Assembly (NCBI GenBank): GCA_019421525.1 | Contig: JAHZFC010000037.1 | Span: 2,372-14,873 of the forward strand | Direction: 5' to 3' | Length of the DNA stretch: 12,502 bases | Source: Clostridiales bacterium | Lineage (GTDB): Bacteria > Bacillota > Clostridia > Oscillospirales > Oscillospiraceae | Part shown: positions 12,011-12,502 of the stretch, in pieces | How the letters are laid out: every line of letters begins with the position of its first letter | Position numbering within the stretch: the stretch's first letter is position 1 | Position numbers and translations under genes: made by a program | The notes under the pieces: model-generated | The model's database searches: none | The model's input: the letters and a program-made list of their open reading frames with translations, nothing else | Told to the model about the DNA's origin: nothing

Positions 12011-12502
12011 ATGAATTTTGACACCAAATGCCTCCACGCCGGCTACCGCCCCGGCAACGGGGAGCCCCGCAACATCCCCATCATCCAGTCCACCACCTTC
12101 CGCTACGAGACCAGCGAGGACATGGGCAAGCTCTTCGACCTGGAGGCCTCCGGCTATTTTTACACCCGGCTGCAAAACCCCACCAGCGACGCGGTGGCCG
12201 CCCGGCTGTGCGCCCTGGAGGGGGGCACGGCGGCCATGCTGCTCTCCTCCGGGCAGGCGGCCTCCTTCTTCTCCATCTTCAACATCGCCTCCGCCGGCGA
12301 CCATGTGGTGGCCTCCGCGGAGATCTATGGCGGTACCTATAACCTCTTCGCCGTCACCATGAAGCGCATGGGCATCGAGTTCACCTTTGTGGACCCGGAC
12401 TGCTCCCCCGAGCAGCTGGACGCCGCCTTCCGGCCCAACACCAAGGCCCTGTTCGGCGAGACCATCGCCAACCCCGCCCTGCCGGTGCTGGACCTCGAGA
12501 AG
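12011..12502 (+). CDS. metY: O-acetylhomoserine sulfhydrylase, N-terminal part (Cys/Met-metabolism PLP enzyme, partial)
   Basis: The first 164 codons are present and the gene runs off the right edge. The enzyme makes homocysteine from O-acetylhomoserine and sulfide using pyridoxal phosphate. The sequence starts MNFDTKCLHAGY and has family motifs in order: IPIIQSTTFRYE, YFYTRLQNPTSDAVAARLCALEGG (substrate and PLP phosphate contacts), MLLSSGQAASFF, GDHVVASAEIYGGTYNLF, and TKALFGETIANPAL. The combination SSGQAA..NI..AGDHVV..IYGGTYNLF is more like MetY than cystathionine gamma-synthase or gamma-lyase. The PLP-binding lysine lies beyond the window. The start has GGAAAGGA about 11 bases upstream. 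It has its own promoter and no visible sulfur-responsive riboswitch. Confidence 0.9.
   Translation, partial: MNFDTKCLHAGYRPGNGEPRNIPIIQSTTFRYETSEDMGKLFDLEASGYFYTRLQNPTSDAVAARLCALEGGTAAMLLSSGQAASFFSIFNIASAGDHVVASAEIYGGTYNLFAVTMKRMGIEFTFVDPDCSPEQLDAAFRPNTKALFGETIANPALPVLDLEK

Overview
The window looks like chromosomal DNA of a high-GC anaerobic Firmicute, probably of the Oscillospiraceae (Flavonifractor/Pseudoflavonifractor/Lawsonibacter type). The grounds are the strong G/C-ending codon bias, the A/G-rich Shine-Dalgarno sites, the Gram-positive gene set (DacF-like carboxypeptidase, ComEA, GerMN lipoprotein) and the NuoG/GltD-type redox proteins typical of clostridial anaerobes. The genus assignment is inference. 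No rRNA, tRNA, CRISPR array, transposase or phage gene is visible.

Layout, left to right. Positions 1-158 (minus) hold the start of a helix-hairpin-helix gene, possibly RecG-like. Positions 159-450 hold no gene but carry that gene's promoter and copy A of a structured intergenic repeat. Positions 451-1556 (minus) are a two-gene operon: a divergent ThyX-like protein followed by dihydrofolate reductase with a 1-base overlap. Positions 1557-1999 are a divergent regulatory region with a sigma-A promoter on each strand, a candidate activator dyad, a near-consensus sigma-54 promoter and a leader with two hairpins. Positions 2000-6436 (plus) are a three-gene redox operon: a NuoG-like/GltD-like fusion, a protein carrying only the C-terminal Fe-S domain of NuoF, and a cytoplasmic flavoprotein of the fumarate-reductase type. 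Positions 6437-6760 are a convergent intergenic region with copy B of the repeat between two copies of a 31-base terminator sequence. Positions 6761-8134 (minus) are a D-alanyl-D-alanine carboxypeptidase with a membrane anchor and an Arg-rich tail. Positions 8399-11932 (plus) are a tightly packed series: ComEA, an OmpR-type response regulator, a HAMP-type sensor kinase and a GerMN lipoprotein. At 11943-12502 a promoter and the start of an O-acetylhomoserine sulfhydrylase gene run off the end.

Two parts stand out. The 2000-6436 operon can be read as a soluble, sigma-54-controlled NAD(P)H-dependent reductase: the GltD-like module accepts hydride, a chain of Fe-S clusters (including the small NuoF-like protein) carries electrons, and the fumarate-reductase-type flavoprotein reduces an unknown organic acceptor, probably an enoate or ketone. 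The second is the pair of intergenic repeats. Each sits directly 3' of an operon in the same orientation relative to it, and each keeps its hairpins by paired base changes although the primary sequence has diverged.

The response regulator/kinase/GerMN lipoprotein order resembles the actinobacterial MtrA-MtrB-LpqB locus, which suggests that the lipoprotein is an extracytoplasmic partner of the kinase.
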